Source: Prunus persica
Taxonomy: Eukaryota > Streptophyta > Magnoliopsida > Rosales > Rosaceae
NCBI RefSeq assembly: GCF_000346465.2
Contig: NC_034011.1
Coordinates: 16,595,213-16,659,212, forward strand
DNA: 64,000 nt
Reading direction: 5' to 3'
The position numbers and the translations under genes are program-made. Below, one piece after another: positions 46,380 through 57,467 of this stretch; within the stretch, counting starts at the first letter, position 1; every line of letters begins with the position of its first letter. A model generated the notes under the pieces. The model saw only the letters and a program-made list of their open reading frames with translations. It ran no database searches and had not been told where the DNA came from.

Positions 46380-47384
46380 ATGGGTTCGAGTTCAAGGCCG
46401 AAGAAAGAACAGAGCTTGTCGGTTGCTGGCCGTGAGTGGGTTCGAGGCCGGATACTTGGAAAAGGGGGGTTTGGGTCGGTGTATTTGGGTTGGGTCAAAA
46501 AACCCAATTTGAGAGCCGATGTTTTGCCCTCAATTTTCGCTGTGAAGTCGACATTATACTGTGATGCGCTTGAGTTGGTGAGGGAAAATTCACTTCTTGA
46601 CATATTTAGCAACTGCCCGTTTATCATCCATCGCTATGGAGATGATGTAACGGCTGGTGTTGATGGCAAAAAGGTATTCAATATGTTCATGGAATATGCC
46701 GATGGAGGAACAATGAGGGATTTGATTAACAAGTCTGGGGGGTTGCCTGAATTTCAAGTAAGAAAGTATACAGAGGCAATTTTGAAAGGGGTTAAGCACA
46801 TTCATGAAATGGGTTATGTGCATTGCGATTTGAAGCCTGAGAATATATTACTCGTCTCCAAAACTGATGCCGGTGGTTCTAAATTTGTGCCCAAACTTGG
46901 AGACTTGGGTCTGGCAAAGAGGATTATAGAGAAGCGTTCTGGAGGCACTACACTGTATTGGTCTCCAGAAACTGTGCTTCAAAATATTCAGCTGCAACCT
47001 TCTGATATTTGGGCATTGGGCTGTGTTGTGCTTATGATGTTGACTGGGAGGAAGCCATGGGATTTGAAAGCCGGGGCGAGACCTTGGGACCTAATGCTTC
47101 AGATTGCTTCAAAATCTCCCACTATTCCTGTTTGGTTATCAGAAGAGGCTAAAGATTTCTTGGGAAAGTGCTTTGTGTGGAGCCCTTCTGAGAGGTTCAC
47201 AGCTGCTAAGCTTTTGAATCATCCATTTGTGACTAATTTGGATCCAGTAAAGGAACTCAATTCAGTGTCGTCGTCGCCTTCTGAGCAACAGATTCCTTTG
47301 GGATTCAAGACCTGTCATTCCAAATCAAACCGCTGTTTGCCAAAAGCCATCGGCTTTCCCTATAATTGGTGCTGCTTAGCTTGA
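46380..47384 (+). CDS. MAPKKK17/18-like protein kinase, copy 2
   Basis: A single exon of 334 residues, a tandem duplicate of the gene at 42.3 kb and nearly collinear with it. It keeps GKGGFGSVYLG, AVKS, HCDLKPEN, GDLGLAKR and YWSPET, so all catalytic residues are present. Differences include a three-residue loss in the N(K/N)SGG loop, changes such as ENSLLDIF for ENSILGTF, and a slightly shorter Ser-rich tail ending NWCCLA. Both copies share promoter, leader and 3' flank similarity (ggtgtaatacttcattatcc). Both are intact and may be redundant or newly specialised. Confidence 0.93.
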   Translation: MGSSSRPKKEQSLSVAGREWVRGRILGKGGFGSVYLGWVKKPNLRADVLPSIFAVKSTLYCDALELVRENSLLDIFSNCPFIIHRYGDDVTAGVDGKKVFNMFMEYADGGTMRDLINKSGGLPEFQVRKYTEAILKGVKHIHEMGYVHCDLKPENILLVSKTDAGGSKFVPKLGDLGLAKRIIEKRSGGTTLYWSPETVLQNIQLQPSDIWALGCVVLMMLTGRKPWDLKAGARPWDLMLQIASKSPTIPVWLSEEAKDFLGKCFVWSPSERFTAAKLLNHPFVTNLDPVKELNSVSSSPSEQQIPLGFKTCHSKSNRCLPKAIGFPYNWCCLA

Positions 47385-47865
47385 TTCTTAAAGTTACAAT
47401 TTTGTATATGCTTGTTTGGAAGCGTCTCTCACAATTTGGTGTAATACTTCATTATCCTAAATTTGTACGTAATTTGATGTACATTCTTTGATTTCATTCA
47501 TTATTAATACAGAGCTAATGACACTTTTTTTACATATTTTTTTGGGTTCCTTTTATGTATTATATAAGATTAGTTGTTCACAAGTTAAAGGATTTAGGAC
47601 ATTTTCATTTTCACCTATATATGTACCAACTTTTTTGTTTGGTCAAAATAAATGTACCAACTCTAACAACATACTAATTAAATAATTAAATCTATAGATG
47701 AAATTAAATAAATAACTATCAACTACATTTTAGTTCCAACAAATAAAAACTAAACAACAATAACCTGAATGACAACAGAGCCGACAAGAAAAAACTGAAT
47801 CAAGCACGGCAGTGTAATACGAAAAATGCACAGTGGCAGCAGAATCAAGCACTCAAATCTCGTAC
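47385..47865. other. 3' flank of kinase copy 2
   Basis: Shared at its start with the 3' flank of copy 1. The rest is AT-rich and non-coding up to the truncated AAR2 pseudogene. Confidence 0.45.
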
Positions 47866-49672
47866 CTTGAAAAGACGGAGCAAAAAGCTATCAGCAGAAA
47901 ACCATGAATCATCTAATAGGGATGATCCACTGTTCGTGTCTCTGCAATCTTTACGAAGTCCATGTTTCAATTGATAGTAGATGACTCTAATAAACTGCGA
48001 GATTCTCGTCACATGTCATTTATCAGTGCAAATGAAATGGAGAAAAAGGAAAGTACTGTTCAGTGCTAGTTTACAAGGAAAAAAAAAAAGTTTAAATCAA
48101 GAATTGCTGAATGTGTTACTCTCTCTGGAAAGAAAACGCAATAACAGAATCTAAGATTCAATCATCATTAGGAAAAAGCTGAATTCTAGAATCAAAAGAC
48201 TCAACTCAAGGATATGCAGTGAGGGACTCAAGAAATTGTTTTCTCAAAACATCACTAGTATGTCAACATTATAATAAAAACTTCAGCTTTGGGTTAAAAG
48301 CTTCTTTAGGATCCCTACTAGGCTACTCCCAACTGTCTCCACCTGAACACACACCTCCCTTTAATCCAGCATATATTTTAGTAACTAGAAACTTATTAAG
48401 AATGATTTTGTCTATAGTCCGGTATAAATTTGAAAAGTGATTGCCCCATCTTCACGAGTTCAAAATATCATAAAGATCTCAGAGTACTATTTAAACATAG
48501 AATGCTCTAAAAGCTGCATTGTATGCACACCAAAAATATTCTTGTAGCCCCTGAAATTGTAGCTCCCGCAAGAAGCAAATCCTCAGAACCTCCATAATAT
48601 TCTAGTAGTACACTTTCCAACAATTGTGTCCAAACAGATCATTGCAAATACGACCACAATAGAAAAAAATAATAATTAGTGTAAGTATATAGCCAAATCA
48701 GCTAATTTTAAACATTAAAAATAATAATCAACCATACTACTTAAAATAGGAGGGAGGGGGTTCTTACCTTGTCAAGATTCAAACAAGTTGGTTTGGCCAT
48801 GGATTCCTTTTTGTTTGATAATACGAGGAATTGATGTGTACATCAGCATTTTGCTGACAACTTCAGAGATTGCCTCAACTTCTTTTATTAAGCTTATTGG
48901 AGATCAAAATTCATTCATTGTTGTAAATCACTTTCATTCCATATTATGGAAAATATGATACAATCAACTTGTGGATCGCGCTTACGAACAAACCTGTTAG
49001 ATGAGAAAGGTCAGAATTGCTGACCTGCATTGATATCATGGCACAAGCAACTTACAGTAAAATGTTAACCCAAAAGGCCAGTGACCACAAAACTAACAAT
49101 AAAAGATTGGTAATCAACCTCAGTTGGCCCAGCATCAACAAAAACACCCTTTAACTGGTGAGAACTCCTTGTCATCTTGTACTCAAAAAAGCCAAACATA
49201 AAACATAAAATAAAAATAAAAAAAACATCTAAGGCACACTACAAATAATAAAGTTTGGGAATTTATAGAAACTACAAAATACAATCAACCACAAAACACT
49301 CATAATTCAATAATCAATGAAGAGCAACTAGTCAGTCTATCTTCTCTGCCAACATGCAACAAACACATATTGAGCAAGAAAAGGTAACCTGGTGGATGAG
49401 CTATATTACACAAAATGAGGACCAAGAGGGATCATCTTTATGCCTTTAAAGGGCAGGGCCTAGAGACAGAAATCATCTGAAGATACAGAGAGCCAAGAGA
49501 AAACCAAATTGCTACCCTTTTTATTTTATCTTGAATTTTCTGGGCAACAGAACAGAGCATAAGCATGTGAGGGTGGCTGGGTTGGTAGTAGTTTTACCTG
49601 AGTATCAATGCCGATGAGGATGTGCTGAGGAACGTCGAGGAAGAAGCCAAGCTTCAGAAACTCCATTGCCAT
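47866..49672 (-). pseudogene. AAR2 homologue pseudogene (minus strand)
   Basis: Exon 1 (49672-49598) is intact: MAMEFLKLGFFLDVPQH... ending GIDTQ. Exon 2 (from 49476) is homologous to GTAFKGIK...GPHFV but frameshifted, with a stop. The block near 49170-49120 encodes DDKEFSPVK then, one base out of frame, FVDAGPTE. A degraded WDQQEE exon lies near 49000. The block near 48868-48778 encodes YTSIPRIIKQKGIHGQ then shifts frame into CLNLDK. The block at 47994-47866 is intact (FIRVIYYQLKHGLRKDCRDT...). The C-terminal end is absent. AAR2 helps assemble Prp8 into U5 snRNP, but this copy cannot make a full protein. Confidence 0.82.
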
Positions 49673-51147
49673 TTCAGTTTTTTACTTGAAAATTCTGGCT
49701 CTGGGTCAAATTCGGGTCAACTCTCCAAGAGACAAATATAACCCGTTTCATAAACGGGTCGAACTCAACCCTTACCTGTTTAGTTTTTAATAATAATAAA
49801 TACGTGGCAGGTATTAATTGGGCTGATAGCTCTGAGACACGGTGTCTATCCTCTCTCAGATCGCCATCGCTTCTCTATCAGTAACTCTCAGTCTCAGCCG
49901 TAATCCCTAATTTTCATTTCCTCTGCCCCCAATCTGTCTTTTCCTCTGCTTATCTCAGCCTGTCTCTCAAACTCTCAGTCTCCATCGTTTCTGCCCCTAC
50001 ATCTCGAACTTAAGCCCTAACCCAAACTGTCTCAGGCTCTGTCTCTGTCTCTCTGTCTCTCTGTCTCTCTCTCTCAAACTTGCAGACGTGTTTGACGTCG
50101 ACCGGGGTCACCGAATAAGAGGTTAATCAAATTTGAAACATTTTGATTTTAATTCTTAATTTGCTCATGTTGTGATTAATTATGTGTGAATGACTGTTTT
50201 GTTATGCTGATGTTGTAATTAATTATGTGTGAATGACAGTTGTTATGTTGTGTAATTTGATGTTGTGCAAGGATGCTAATTTGGAGATTTTGTTTTGTTT
50301 TGGTTTCTCTTGTTTCTGTTTCCTGCCATTGTGTTTCATAGGTCATAGACCCGCATAGGTTATCTGGGTTTTCTGGAGTTTCGGGATTTCTGCCATTGTG
50401 TAATACATTCTGTATGCTTCAGTTTCCTAGTTGTTTTTCACTATTTGATCATTGGGTTAATATCATACCCAGAAAAGAAAATATTCAGTAAATATGTAAT
50501 TTATCAAAATGGGAAAGGGTTTTCCCATTTGAATCTGTTAAGTTTTGAGGATCCCTAATTTGATTGCAAGATAATATATGGGTACAATATGCTATAGGAT
50601 CTCTAATTTGGCTACAAGAAAATGGTTTACCTTTATTTAAAAGATTGTCACTACTTTATTTTCTCTGTCTGTTTCTGTGGGAGTCTGATTTTTCCCACCT
50701 TTCTTTCAGCTTCAGGTCATGCATTCTACGGCACGGTCCTGATTAAAAAACCATAGGACTTGCTGATACTGAAGTTTTGAACTTTCCGAACATAAAAAAA
50801 GCAAATGATTCGAAAAACTAAAATTCCGAATCTTGATTCAAGCGTTTCCTTGCGCATTGTGTTCCGCTGTCAACTGAAAAGTTTGAACCGTTGACTGTTG
50901 TGGAGGAAAAGTTAAAGAAGTTGCTTGAATAAGTGGAGGCCCTTGGTGAAGCTGGGAAGATGGATGAAGCTGAAGTGCCCATGAAAAAGGTGTTGCTATT
51001 CTTGCCTGAGTTTTCTTTTAAGCATTTGTTTCCAAATTTTGCAAATAATTTTCCAGGAAGTCTTTGCACCCTGTGGCCCTGGCAGCCAGGTTCATTTTCC
51101 CTATCCTGATTTTTTTGGTGGACTAACAAAAGTTTATCCTATGATAG
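49673..51147 (+). other. Promoter, 5' leader and leader intron of the GONST3-like gene
   Basis: A CT-rich leader (about 49840-50121, with ctctgtctctctgtctctctg) ends at a GT donor (AGAG|GTTAAT, 50122). An AG at 51146-51147 directly precedes the ATG, so a leader intron of about 1 kb is likely. The same upstream DNA also faces the AAR2 pseudogene, giving a head-to-head arrangement. Confidence 0.6.
50866..50995 (+). pseudogene. LUC7-like fragment in the leader intron
   Basis: Reads LSTEKFEPLTVVEEKLKKLLE, then a TAA stop, then VEALGEAGKMDEAEVPMKK. The second block matches the EALGEAGKVDEA coiled-coil motif of LUC7-family U1 snRNP proteins. A lone broken fragment suggests a retrocopy or transduplicated exon. 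Confidence 0.5.
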
Positions 51148-52293
51148 ATGCCTAATAATAATGGTGCGGAGAATCCTGAAGTTGGTCAGGGCCCTCAGGC
51201 CCAGGGTGGTTCTAGTGCCCCTACTCTTGTCAGTAATACCCAATCAAACTGGTATAGCGTCTTTCTCCAGCAAATCTCAGTCTATGGTATTGCTGCTGGT
51301 TATTGCTTATCTGCCTCATTGCTTTCCATCATCAACAAATGGGCTGTCATGAAATTTCCTTATCCTGGGGCACTAACTGCTCTGCAGTATATGACAAGTG
51401 CTATTGGTGTCCTCGTTTGTGGCTGGCTTAAATTGATAGAGTATGATTCACTTGACCTACTTACTATGTGGCGCTTCCTACCGGCAGCAATTATATTCTA
51501 CCTCTCTCTCTTCACCAACAGTGAGCTGCTTCTCCATGCTAATGTTGACACTTTCATCGTCTTTCGTTCAGTTGTTCCGATCTTTGTTGCGATAGGAGAG
51601 ACAATCTTCTTGCACCAACCATGGCCATCAATTAGGACATGGACCTCACTTGTCACTATTTTTGGGGGAAGTGTGATTTATGTTCTAACAGATTACAAGT
51701 TCACAGTAACGGCTTATAGTTGGGCTCTAGCTTACTTGGTAAGCATGTCCATAGACTTTGTCTACATAAAGCATGTGGTAATGACCATTGGTTTAAATAC
51801 ATGGGGTCTTGTACTGTATAACAATCTCGAGGCTCTTCTACTGTTTCCATTAGAACTGCTTGTAATGGGTGAATTGAAGAAGATTAAGCATGAAATCTCA
51901 GATGAATCCGATTGGTATTCTCTTGAGGTGGTTTTGCCAGTGGGGTTATCGTGTTTATTTGGTTTATCCATCTCTTTCTTTGGGTTTTCTTGCCGAAGGG
52001 CAATTTCTGCTACTGGATTTACTGTTCTTGGTATAGTGAACAAGCTATTAACTGTTGTGATTAATCTCGTTATTTGGGACAAGCATTCAACCTTCGTTGG
52101 TACATTGGGCCTGTTGATATGTATGGTAGGTGGTGTTATGTATCAGCAATCTACAAGCAACAAGCCTAAGGATGTGAATCAAGCAAAAGCACGAGAGACT
52201 GAGGAAGAAGAGCGAAAGTTAATTGAAATGGAAAGCAGCTTAGAAAGCAATAACAATGAGAAATTGCCTGTTGAATCTGAAGGGGGAAAATGA
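51148..52293 (+). CDS. GONST3: GDP-mannose/nucleotide-sugar transporter, GONST3-like
   Basis: A single coding exon of 381 residues. After a ~30-residue polar N-terminus comes YGIAAGYCLSASLLSIINKW, the start of a ten-helix drug/metabolite-type transporter. Hallmarks are FPYPGALTALQY, FLPAAIIFYLSLFTNSELL, HANVDTFIVFRS, GLVLYNNLEALLLFPLELL and AISATGFTVLGIVNKLLTVV. These closely follow the plant GONST3 subclade of Golgi GDP-sugar transporters. It should exchange GDP-sugar for GMP across the Golgi membrane for glycan synthesis; the exact sugar is not settled by sequence. A charged Glu/Lys-rich cytosolic tail (KARETEEEERKLIEMES) ends the protein. Confidence 0.94.
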   Translation: MPNNNGAENPEVGQGPQAQGGSSAPTLVSNTQSNWYSVFLQQISVYGIAAGYCLSASLLSIINKWAVMKFPYPGALTALQYMTSAIGVLVCGWLKLIEYDSLDLLTMWRFLPAAIIFYLSLFTNSELLLHANVDTFIVFRSVVPIFVAIGETIFLHQPWPSIRTWTSLVTIFGGSVIYVLTDYKFTVTAYSWALAYLVSMSIDFVYIKHVVMTIGLNTWGLVLYNNLEALLLFPLELLVMGELKKIKHEISDESDWYSLEVVLPVGLSCLFGLSISFFGFSCRRAISATGFTVLGIVNKLLTVVINLVIWDKHSTFVGTLGLLICMVGGVMYQQSTSNKPKDVNQAKARETEEEERKLIEMESSLESNNNEKLPVESEGGK

Positions 52294-53110
52294 CGGAAGG
52301 GTTTTTCAAGGTAATATTGTTCTGGTCTTGTTGCATCCGGATTTTATTATTCTCCGGTCTAGATTTGTTGATTGGTAAGTCTCTTGCGACAAATTCTCAG
52401 CGAGATTTTAACAGAATACTTGTGATGCGCATGTGGGTTAAGATGAGTATTGGGCATGACAGGTTGGTTAAATGAGTTATTCTTCAACAACAAAATTCTC
52501 TGTACTTGATAATTAATTTCTTAAGCCTGGTCTGCAGCATTTAATCAACGATCTGGGAACACCCTGTTGTTAGACTAAATATTGCATTCTTTTGTTCTGT
52601 AATCTTAGATTGATCAAATAGTCCCAATAGCAATGCCTTATTTGTTGTAAGGATGCAGGATTTCTGAAGACATGCTGCCTGCTTATATCTGAATTTTATC
52701 TTCCTTCTTTATCCTCAATGCTTATTCTTTTACAGTGTACTTGTAAAAATTATGGGATGTAGTTTTGTAAGCAGTTAGCAAAAGTAAGGATTTGTTTTTA
52801 CTTCTCTGTAACATTTTTGAATGAGGATAAAAGGGTTTGGTAGTTGCCAAATATAAGGAATTTCCTCTTCCCCACCCTACCATAAATTTAAAGGAAAAGG
52901 AGAACTTCTGGATTAAATAGACTGTATGATGGTGAAGTGTAAGTTTTTCTCCAAAAGCTGTTGAACGGTTGCTCCTTCCCTATGGTCTTCTTTTTGTTCA
53001 AGAGCTGGTTTTCATGATCTATTTTGGACTGTGATCTTCTTGCTGCTGTGCAAATGGTGTGGGCTGTGGAGGAATGTATGGCAATATAAAGGAGCTTTTA
53101 CAATGAGGGT
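52294..53110. other. 3' flank of the GONST3-like gene
   Basis: T-rich 3' untranslated-like sequence. No further gene is seen. Confidence 0.4.
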
Positions 53111-53237
53111 TTAGAGTGAGGAGCTTATTTGAGGGGTTCAATCCCACCATCAAATCATTTAAAATGTTTAAGTCCATTGATTTCCTCACATTTGTTGATG
53201 GTTGGATTGAACCCCTCAAATAAGCTCCTCACTCTAA
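53111..53237. mobile_element. Foldback MITE with 34-bp perfect arms
   Basis: The left arm 53111-53144 (TTAGAGTGAGGAGCTTATTT...) and right arm 53204-53237 are exact reverse complements around a 59-bp loop. Flanks (aatgagggt / ttctcattata) extend the similarity imperfectly. The target duplication is unclear. Confidence 0.8.
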
Positions 53238-53289
53238 TTTTCTCATTATAGCCTTTCCAATATAAAGGAACATCTCAAGAGTTTCCCCA

Positions 53290-53834
53290 AGCCATTTTAT
53301 GTGTTGAATACTTGACTTTGAATTGGGTTTCAAAAATGAAAGAAGCAAATATCGAAGGGGGAAAAATCAGCATTGCCTGTTCAGGACTATCAATTAAGTT
53401 TTTTTTATTGGTTGTTAAACACAAATTTGATACAATCTTCGGAAAAATTTAAATATTTGAGATTTGGAAGGGATTTATATCATAGGCCCTTCAATTAAAT
53501 TAAAGATTGTTTATGTCTAAAATATAAATTATTTTATTCAACATATTACCTTCCCTATGCTCCCAATTTTTTTAAAATTGGCTTAGTCATTGTTTTACTC
53601 TTTGGAACGGACGCTCAATGCTCATGAAAATGAAATTTTCTTACTTAACTTCCAGAATTTTGAAAAATTATTTAAATTTTCTTACTTTACCACTTCCGTT
53701 TATTTTTATCTATAAAACTATTAAGTGCGTTGACGTGGCATATTCATTTTAGTAATTTTAGCTCCTCTCTCACTCTCACTCCCTCTGCCTCTCTTCTTGT
53801 CTCCCCCTCCTCCTCATCGCACCTCCATTGCACC

Positions 53835-53873
<39 letters not shown>

Positions 53874-54630
53874 ACCTAACCCCCAACCCAGACCCAACCC
53901 TTCCTGGAATTACTCAACACACCCAACTTACCCAGCCACTCAAACCCTACCCTCATCACCTCCCACGAAGCAATCCACTCCAGCCATCTCCATCATCATA
54001 TCAGACGCAACCCCTGACTGTAATTTTGTTTGATGGCGTCAATCCATCATATTCAAGTGGTTTTTGTTTTTTTACTGAAATTGAAGGAGATGAAAGGGAA
54101 GGGTGGTGGGGTGCTTTGGAGTCTAGTTTTCCTTTTTCCTTTTTCTCTGTACCCACCCTGTTTCTCCCTTGTTCTTCTGACACCTCTCATCTCTTGACAT
54201 CAAACATAACGTTGTTAACTTTGAATAAAATGAGAAATAAAAATCCAACAACCCAAGCAAAACTCTAACGACCGACACTACCTCCACAGTCACCACCCAC
54301 CCTCCTCCACGCACACACACACTCTCTCTCTCTCTCTCTTATGGTGAAGATGAGCCATGGAGGTGTTATGAGTATGAAGATTTTGAGAGGAAACAGATAT
54401 GGAACAAGAAGCAACACAACTCTCTTCATCACACTCTAACAAAAGACTCCTAAAATGTAGAGAGAACTGATAAACTATTTTTAAAATTTTTAGAACAGTT
54501 AAAACAGTAATGCTGCTCGACCATGTACTTGATTTGAGTGCCTACTTATTTAAAAGTAAATAAATATCATAATGAAAGAGCCATAAGGTGTGTTTAGTTA
54601 AAACAGATTTAAATGCTTTGTTTAACATAA
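53290..54630. other. Intergenic DNA with CT-rich tracts
   Basis: Contains a pyrimidine-rich block (53760-53875) with (CT)n at about 53839-53872, and another (CT)n at 54322-54340. Proline/serine-rich open frames here are products of low complexity. No supported gene precedes the tRNA. Confidence 0.5.
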
Positions 54631-54702
54631 GGATCCGTGGCGCAATGGTAGCGCGTCTGACTCCAGATCAGAAGGTTGCGTGTTCGATTCACGTCGGGTT
54701 CA
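54631..54702 (+). tRNA. tRNA-Trp (anticodon CCA)
   Basis: A 72-bp cloverleaf. The acceptor stem GGATCCG pairs with CGGGTTC plus discriminator A. The D arm contains the A box (TGGCGCAATGGTAG), the anticodon loop is CTCCAGA (CCA at 54663-54665), and the T arm contains the B box GTTCGATTC. No intron. A T-run soon after (54704 onward) can terminate polymerase III. The encoded 3' CCA is absent, as in nuclear plant tRNA genes. Confidence 0.96.
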
Positions 54703-56843
54703 TTTTAATTTATTTTTTTCAATCCTTCTTTCTAGTCCTCTACCGCATCGTGTGATATGGATTTTCTCGTCAATTCCCAAGCCCATTTTGCCTTTCCAAG
54801 TGTGCAGTCAATTGGGAAGGGTGCTTTTCCATTGCTTCAAAATGCTCAAATTTGGTTTTTCCTTGGGATTAATATTGTTCCGGTTTTTCTACAGTCCTCC
54901 TATACATGTACTAGGTGCATATGCCAAAAAGTGATAGTCTACCACATTTTTAACAATTGACGATGCACCGTAACCCCTCATTATAGTATTTTCGTTAGTT
55001 GCTAAGTTCGCTATACTTTTATTTGTTAAGTTACATGACACGTGTCGAATAATTAGTAAGGAGACACAAAGGGACACCAAATTAGGTACAATGAATTAGC
55101 TCAGAATAGAAACACATTCTCGTCCCCACGTTGGAGGACATGGTATTCCTGACTTTTCCTCCATGTCAATATTGGCCCACTACACATCTCTTTCTGAAGT
55201 ACATTTAGCTCCATTCGTGTCTAGGCGTGCTTTTAGGGGTTTATTCATATGTATAATAATAATAATAATAATAATAATATAGTACATGCAGACATGGTAA
55301 TATTAAAATCTCACAATCACGACAAAAAAAGTCCAATAGTAACGCTGACAAAATGACAGCCCTTAATTCAAACCTAAAAATCAAACTCCAACTGGTAAAA
55401 ATTAATTATATCTTGAGCGTTTGTTCTTTGTCCTCGTCATTTTCATCATCTGAGAAAAAGAAAAACCAAATATAATCCATAACTTGGCGACGATATATCT
55501 GAATCCTGATGGTAGAACCTTTAAAAAGTTAAACAAACACTACAACTTACATCAAAAACTGAAATTTTTTATTTAAGGATTAAAAATGAGTCGAAGAAAA
55601 AACCCAGACAGACACAAAACAAACCCAGACATACCTTAAGCCTTATTGCAAGAATGGGCAGTGTAAGAGAGCCATTAAAGTTTGAATTGTTAATACAAAA
55701 CAACATTGGTAATGTTGAAAACTAGGTGGTAATTGGCCAAGTTTTGGTTTCTCGGTGCATATTAAAAGCTTTATTTTTTTAAAAAAAAATTAAATTTTAA
55801 TTTGAATTGTTTAATATAAAAGCACACCGAAAATGTTGACAACTAAAGGTGGAGTTATTATTATGAATTGTAATATTTTATTGTGAACTTAAAAGTGCAT
55901 TGGGAACTTACAAGTGTATTGGAAACTTAAATAAGTGTAATATTTTATTGATTTGAGTTCTGATTAGCTTCGTTTTTATTATATTTAATTCAACAATCAC
56001 CAAAGCAGACCAAGAATGGTGAGGACTAACCCAAATCATTGACCATCTACCTAAATGTAACGAAAATTGATTGTGTTACTATGAAAAATGTGACTATTGC
56101 CCACTTCTTCTTTTTTTTTTTTATAGTGAATATAGGTACGTTGACAGCACAAGGTAATGATCAGCATCATCAACAAATTAGCTAGGTTCCAATAAATAAA
56201 TAAATAAATAAACTAGCTAGGTTAACCTTAGCGTTACCACCAACCATTCAGCTGTCAAAACCCCCACCATCATCAAGACCTTGCCAGTGAAGTAAAACAT
56301 TGCACCTACGGTTCAACCAATAAGTGGTTTCTTCTCTCCAAATTTTTTTAAGCCAAAAAGAAGAATGGAAACCTGCAAATGAATAAAAAATCTACTACTC
56401 AATATCAAAAGGCCCACGCAAATGTCTTTTATAAGTCAAGTGATTAAGACTATTCACTCTTGTTTTCATTTCCTTTCTTTGTCAATGTCGGCCGATTCTC
56501 CTCTTCTCAAATATCGGTAGTATTCAAATAAAAATTTGGTTAAAAGAGCATAAGTGAGGAATATCCACCATTTTCATTGGCAGGACAAGAACTACTTAAT
56601 GCATTAAATATGAGGACTCTCGATTTTCCACAGTTGAAGAGCCAACAAGCCTAAAAATGTACTGCAGAAATTAATTAAAATACATAAGTGAACCTGTGTG
56701 TATGTATATATAAATAAATGACATGCCCCATATATATCATGTCTAGAATTTAAAATATAGTCAAGTAAGATTCGATTTTTTATGCCGGATCATTGGATAA
56801 TATACAATACTTCTCCTGTTCCACGAGTATGCACTCATCCATT

Positions 56844-56873
<30 letters not shown>
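54703..56873. other. Intergenic DNA with (AAT)n, (AAAT)n and (TA)n repeats
   Basis: Microsatellites: (AAT)n about 55253-55279, (AAAT)n about 56187-56210, (TA)n about 56844-56869. No gene is recognised. Confidence 0.5.
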
Positions 56874-56875
<2 letters not shown>

Positions 56876-57274
56876 GTCCCCTTCTATTGAGGGATTCCTC
56901 AAATAATTTTATTTGAGGGACGCCCTTTAGGGTACCCTACAATTTTTTTCCCAATGATCCAAACCATTTATTTTTTAGGTCTTCATTTATAGATCATCCT
57001 TACAAAAAATTAGACAAATCGGAAACCGTTTCGACATCCAATTGTGTCTTACGAAATCAATGAACACGGTGCTTCAAGAAAATGCTAAAATTTCAATAAC
57101 TTAATTGAGTGGTCAAATAATATCGGATTCAAGTGATTTTTTGTAGAGATGATCTTTGAATGAGTATCTACAAAATAGACAGTTTGGATTAGTGAAATAC
57201 AATCCGGAGTGGGGCCTACAAGGGGTGTCCCTCAAATAAGCTTATTTGAGGGATCCCTCAATGGAAGCTCTCTG
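56874..57274. mobile_element. MULE-like MITE, full copy (family copy B)
   Basis: Starts CAGTCCCCTTCTATTGAG and ends CTCAATGGAAGCTCTCTG. The ~50-bp terminal repeats contain an inner palindrome (CCTCAAATAA...TTATTTGAGG). TATATACACA flanks both sides (56864-56873, 57275-57284), a 10-bp target duplication, although the TA-rich context lowers its weight. The 401-bp element is non-coding. Related copies: 13634-13900 and 63864 onward. Confidence 0.85.
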
Positions 57275-57418
57275 TATATACACATATAGTTGCTTTGGCA
57301 ACATCTTCAACTTTGAAAAAAATAATAAACAAAGAAGTCTTCTAAGAATACACATATCACATGTTCTTTCTAATTTAAGCTCTCAAGAGTTACTTTAAAC
57401 TTTCAGCAGATCACAAAC

Positions 57419-57422
<4 letters not shown>

Positions 57423-57458
<36 letters not shown>
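57423..57458. repeat. (CT)n tract in 5' leader
   Basis: About seventeen CT units just before the ATG of the amino-acid transporter, a common plant leader feature. Confidence 0.85.
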
Positions 57459-57461
<3 letters not shown>

Positions 57462-57467
57462 CCTCCA

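Noticed and set aside
53797..54268. Pro/Ser/Leu-rich open frames near the CT tract
   Set aside because: Product of (CT)n and C-rich low complexity; no domain, no splice support.
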